Origin: Bacteroides sp.
GTDB taxonomy: Bacteria; Bacteroidota; Bacteroidia; Bacteroidales; Marinifilaceae
Assembly: GCA_021771575.1 (NCBI GenBank)
Contig: JAETOX010000020.1
Location: 1 to 33,671, forward strand
Direction of reading: 5' to 3'
DNA length: 33,671 bases
In this document: piece after piece, positions 32,467-33,671 of the stretch
How positions within the stretch are numbered: the first letter of the stretch is position 1
Layout of the letters: each line of letters begins with the position of its first letter
Position numbers and translations under genes: made by a program
The notes under the pieces: model-generated
Seen by the model: the letters and a program-made list of their open reading frames with translations, nothing else
Database searches by the model: none
Told to the model about the DNA's origin: nothing

Positions 32467-33671
32467 ATGCAACAATTTGAACTAACCCACGAATTCCTCA
32501 TTCAACTTGAAGAGTGGATCGACGCCGATAACAAACAGGCAGTAAGCCAGCAGCTCGCAGACCTCCACCCGGCAGACATCGCAGAAATCCTGGAGGAACT
32601 GAACAATGAACAGGCACAATTTATCTTTTTGCTGCTCGACAATGAAAAAGCGGGAGACGTATTAGCAGACATCGATGAGGAAGAACGGGTACATTTTATC
32701 GAATCCTTTCCAGCCGAAACAATCGCCCGCCGTTTTATCGACAACATGGACTCGGACGACGCCGCCGATTTGGTGGCCAGCATGTCCAACGAACAACAGC
32801 ATGAAGTGTTGTCGCACATGGAAGACCTCGAGCAAGCCGGAGATATCGTGGATTTGTTGCATTACGATGAAGATACGGCCGGAGGTCTGATGGCCAAGGA
32901 GCTAGTCAGTGTCAACGAAAACTGGACCGTATTGACCTGCCTGCGGGAAGTGAGCCGGCAAGCGGAAAATCTGGATGAAATCTACAACATTTATGTAGTC
33001 GACGACGATAATAAACTCAAGGGAAGGCTGTCCCTGAAAAAAATCATTACAGCTCCTACTTCTGCCAAAATCGTCAATCTGTACCATGCCGATATCGTAT
33101 CGGTGAAAACGGACGAACCAGCGGAATCTGTTGCCCTCATCATGCAAAAATACGACCTCGTAGCTGTACCGGTTGTCGATCAGGTGGGACGTTTGGCAGG
33201 TCGAATCACTATTGACGACGTAGTTGACTTTATCCGGGAAGAGGCGGATAAGGACTATCAGATGATGTCCGGTATTTCGCAAGACGTGGAATCTTCAGAC
33301 AGCATCTGGGACCAGACGAAAGCTCGCTTACCCTGGCTAATCATCGCTCTATTCGGCGGAATGGTTTCGGCTTGGATGATTTCCCGGTATGAAGCCGAAA
33401 TCGCCCTTTTTCCGGTAACTGCCATGTTCATTCCGGTGATCACCGCTATGGGGGGAAATGTGGGTATCCAATCTTCTGCCATCGTCGTCAAAGGTCTAGC
33501 CTCTAATTCTCTGAGCCTTAAACATGGTTTCCGGAATATCATGAAGGAAATAGGCGGAGCACTTATCAATGCAACCATTTGTTCTTCCATCATCTTCTTT
33601 CTCACCATGGCCTTTGGTATGCCAACCCTGGCTATGCCCATCACGGTTACCCTCTCGCTGTTCGTAGTGAT
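32467..33671 (+). CDS. mgtE: Magnesium transporter MgtE (3' end outside window)
   Basis: The frame runs from ATG 32467 off the window end (401 codons seen; the family is about 450). Order of parts: the acidic N-domain of helical repeats (about 1-130, LADLHPADIAEILEELN), where Mg2+ binds and gates the channel; a CBS pair (about 135-255, DEDTAGGLMAKELVSVNENWTV and YDLVAVPVVDQVGRLAGRIT); the plug helix; then membrane helices beginning near 283 (LPWLIIALFGGMVSAW). The pore-region motif TAMGGNVGIQSS is at about 326-337. MgtE is a Mg2+-selective channel in the inner membrane, self-regulated by cytosolic Mg2+. It starts 11 bp after rsmA and is probably co-transcribed. The remaining helices lie beyond the window. 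Confidence 0.95.
   Translation, partial: MQQFELTHEFLIQLEEWIDADNKQAVSQQLADLHPADIAEILEELNNEQAQFIFLLLDNEKAGDVLADIDEEERVHFIESFPAETIARRFIDNMDSDDAADLVASMSNEQQHEVLSHMEDLEQAGDIVDLLHYDEDTAGGLMAKELVSVNENWTVLTCLREVSRQAENLDEIYNIYVVDDDNKLKGRLSLKKIITAPTSAKIVNLYHADIVSVKTDEPAESVALIMQKYDLVAVPVVDQVGRLAGRITIDDVVDFIREEADKDYQMMSGISQDVESSDSIWDQTKARLPWLIIALFGGMVSAWMISRYEAEIALFPVTAMFIPVITAMGGNVGIQSSAIVVKGLASNSLSLKHGFRNIMKEIGGALINATICSSIIFFLTMAFGMPTLAMPITVTLSLFVV

Noticed and set aside
32502-33644. Minus-strand frames opposite mgtE
   Set aside because: The plus strand encodes a continuous MgtE with all expected domains, running off the window end; the opposite frames are shadows.

Overview
The window looks like chromosome of an anaerobic gut Bacteroidales, most likely family Odoribacteraceae (Odoribacter-like). 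This is inferred from gene content, not from a marker gene. Supporting signs are a SusC/SusD operon under an ECF sigma factor and FecR anti-sigma, several copies of the Bacteroidetes promoter box TAnnTTTG (two or three with a -33 TTTG/TTG at 20 bp), a Rho with a long disordered insert, a FeFe-hydrogenase, a one-chain pyruvate:ferredoxin oxidoreductase, and a GH125 mannosidase. I saw no rRNA, tRNA, CRISPR array, insertion sequence or prophage.

Layout. 1-748: end of an FeFe-hydrogenase catalytic subunit, its NuoE-like electron-transfer partner, and a strong terminator. 749-1221: a gene-free stretch dominated by a 180-bp dyad-symmetric array of 11-nt units, the most unusual structure here. 1222-4728: a fimbrial-anchor-like lipoprotein, fumarase (fumC) and a single-domain response regulator. 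4733-16058 (minus strand): an eight-gene unit of ECF sigma, FecR, STN-containing SusC, SusD, DUF4843 lipoprotein, PKD-like lipoprotein, TlpA-type thioredoxin lipoprotein and secreted metallophosphoesterase. It reads as a self-signalling outer-membrane uptake and processing system whose substrate cannot be read from sequence. 16222-23320 (minus): nifJ, an AAA ATPase with a DNA-binding-like segment, and rho. 23525-27199: tatA-tatC facing an MFS transporter and a GH125 mannosidase that itself carries a twin-arginine signal. 27200-29793 is accessory in character: a hairpin/direct-repeat patch, an RteC-like regulator and a Fic protein whose catalytic His is Tyr. 29928-33671: housekeeping genes rsmG, a YbhN/LPG-synthase-like membrane protein, rsmA and a truncated mgtE.

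How the genes fit together. Pyruvate oxidation by NifJ gives reduced ferredoxin, the hydrogenase can discharge such electrons as H2, and fumarase belongs to the fumarate/succinate branch, so three core anaerobic redox steps lie close together. TatAC probably exports the adjacent mannosidase, and the linked MFS protein may import the released sugar. The sigma/FecR pair very probably controls the SusCD unit. No obviously new multi-gene defence or mobile system is visible. The best candidates for undescribed biology are the 11-nt dyad array, the His-to-Tyr Fic protein, and the SusCD unit carrying a thioredoxin and a phosphoesterase.
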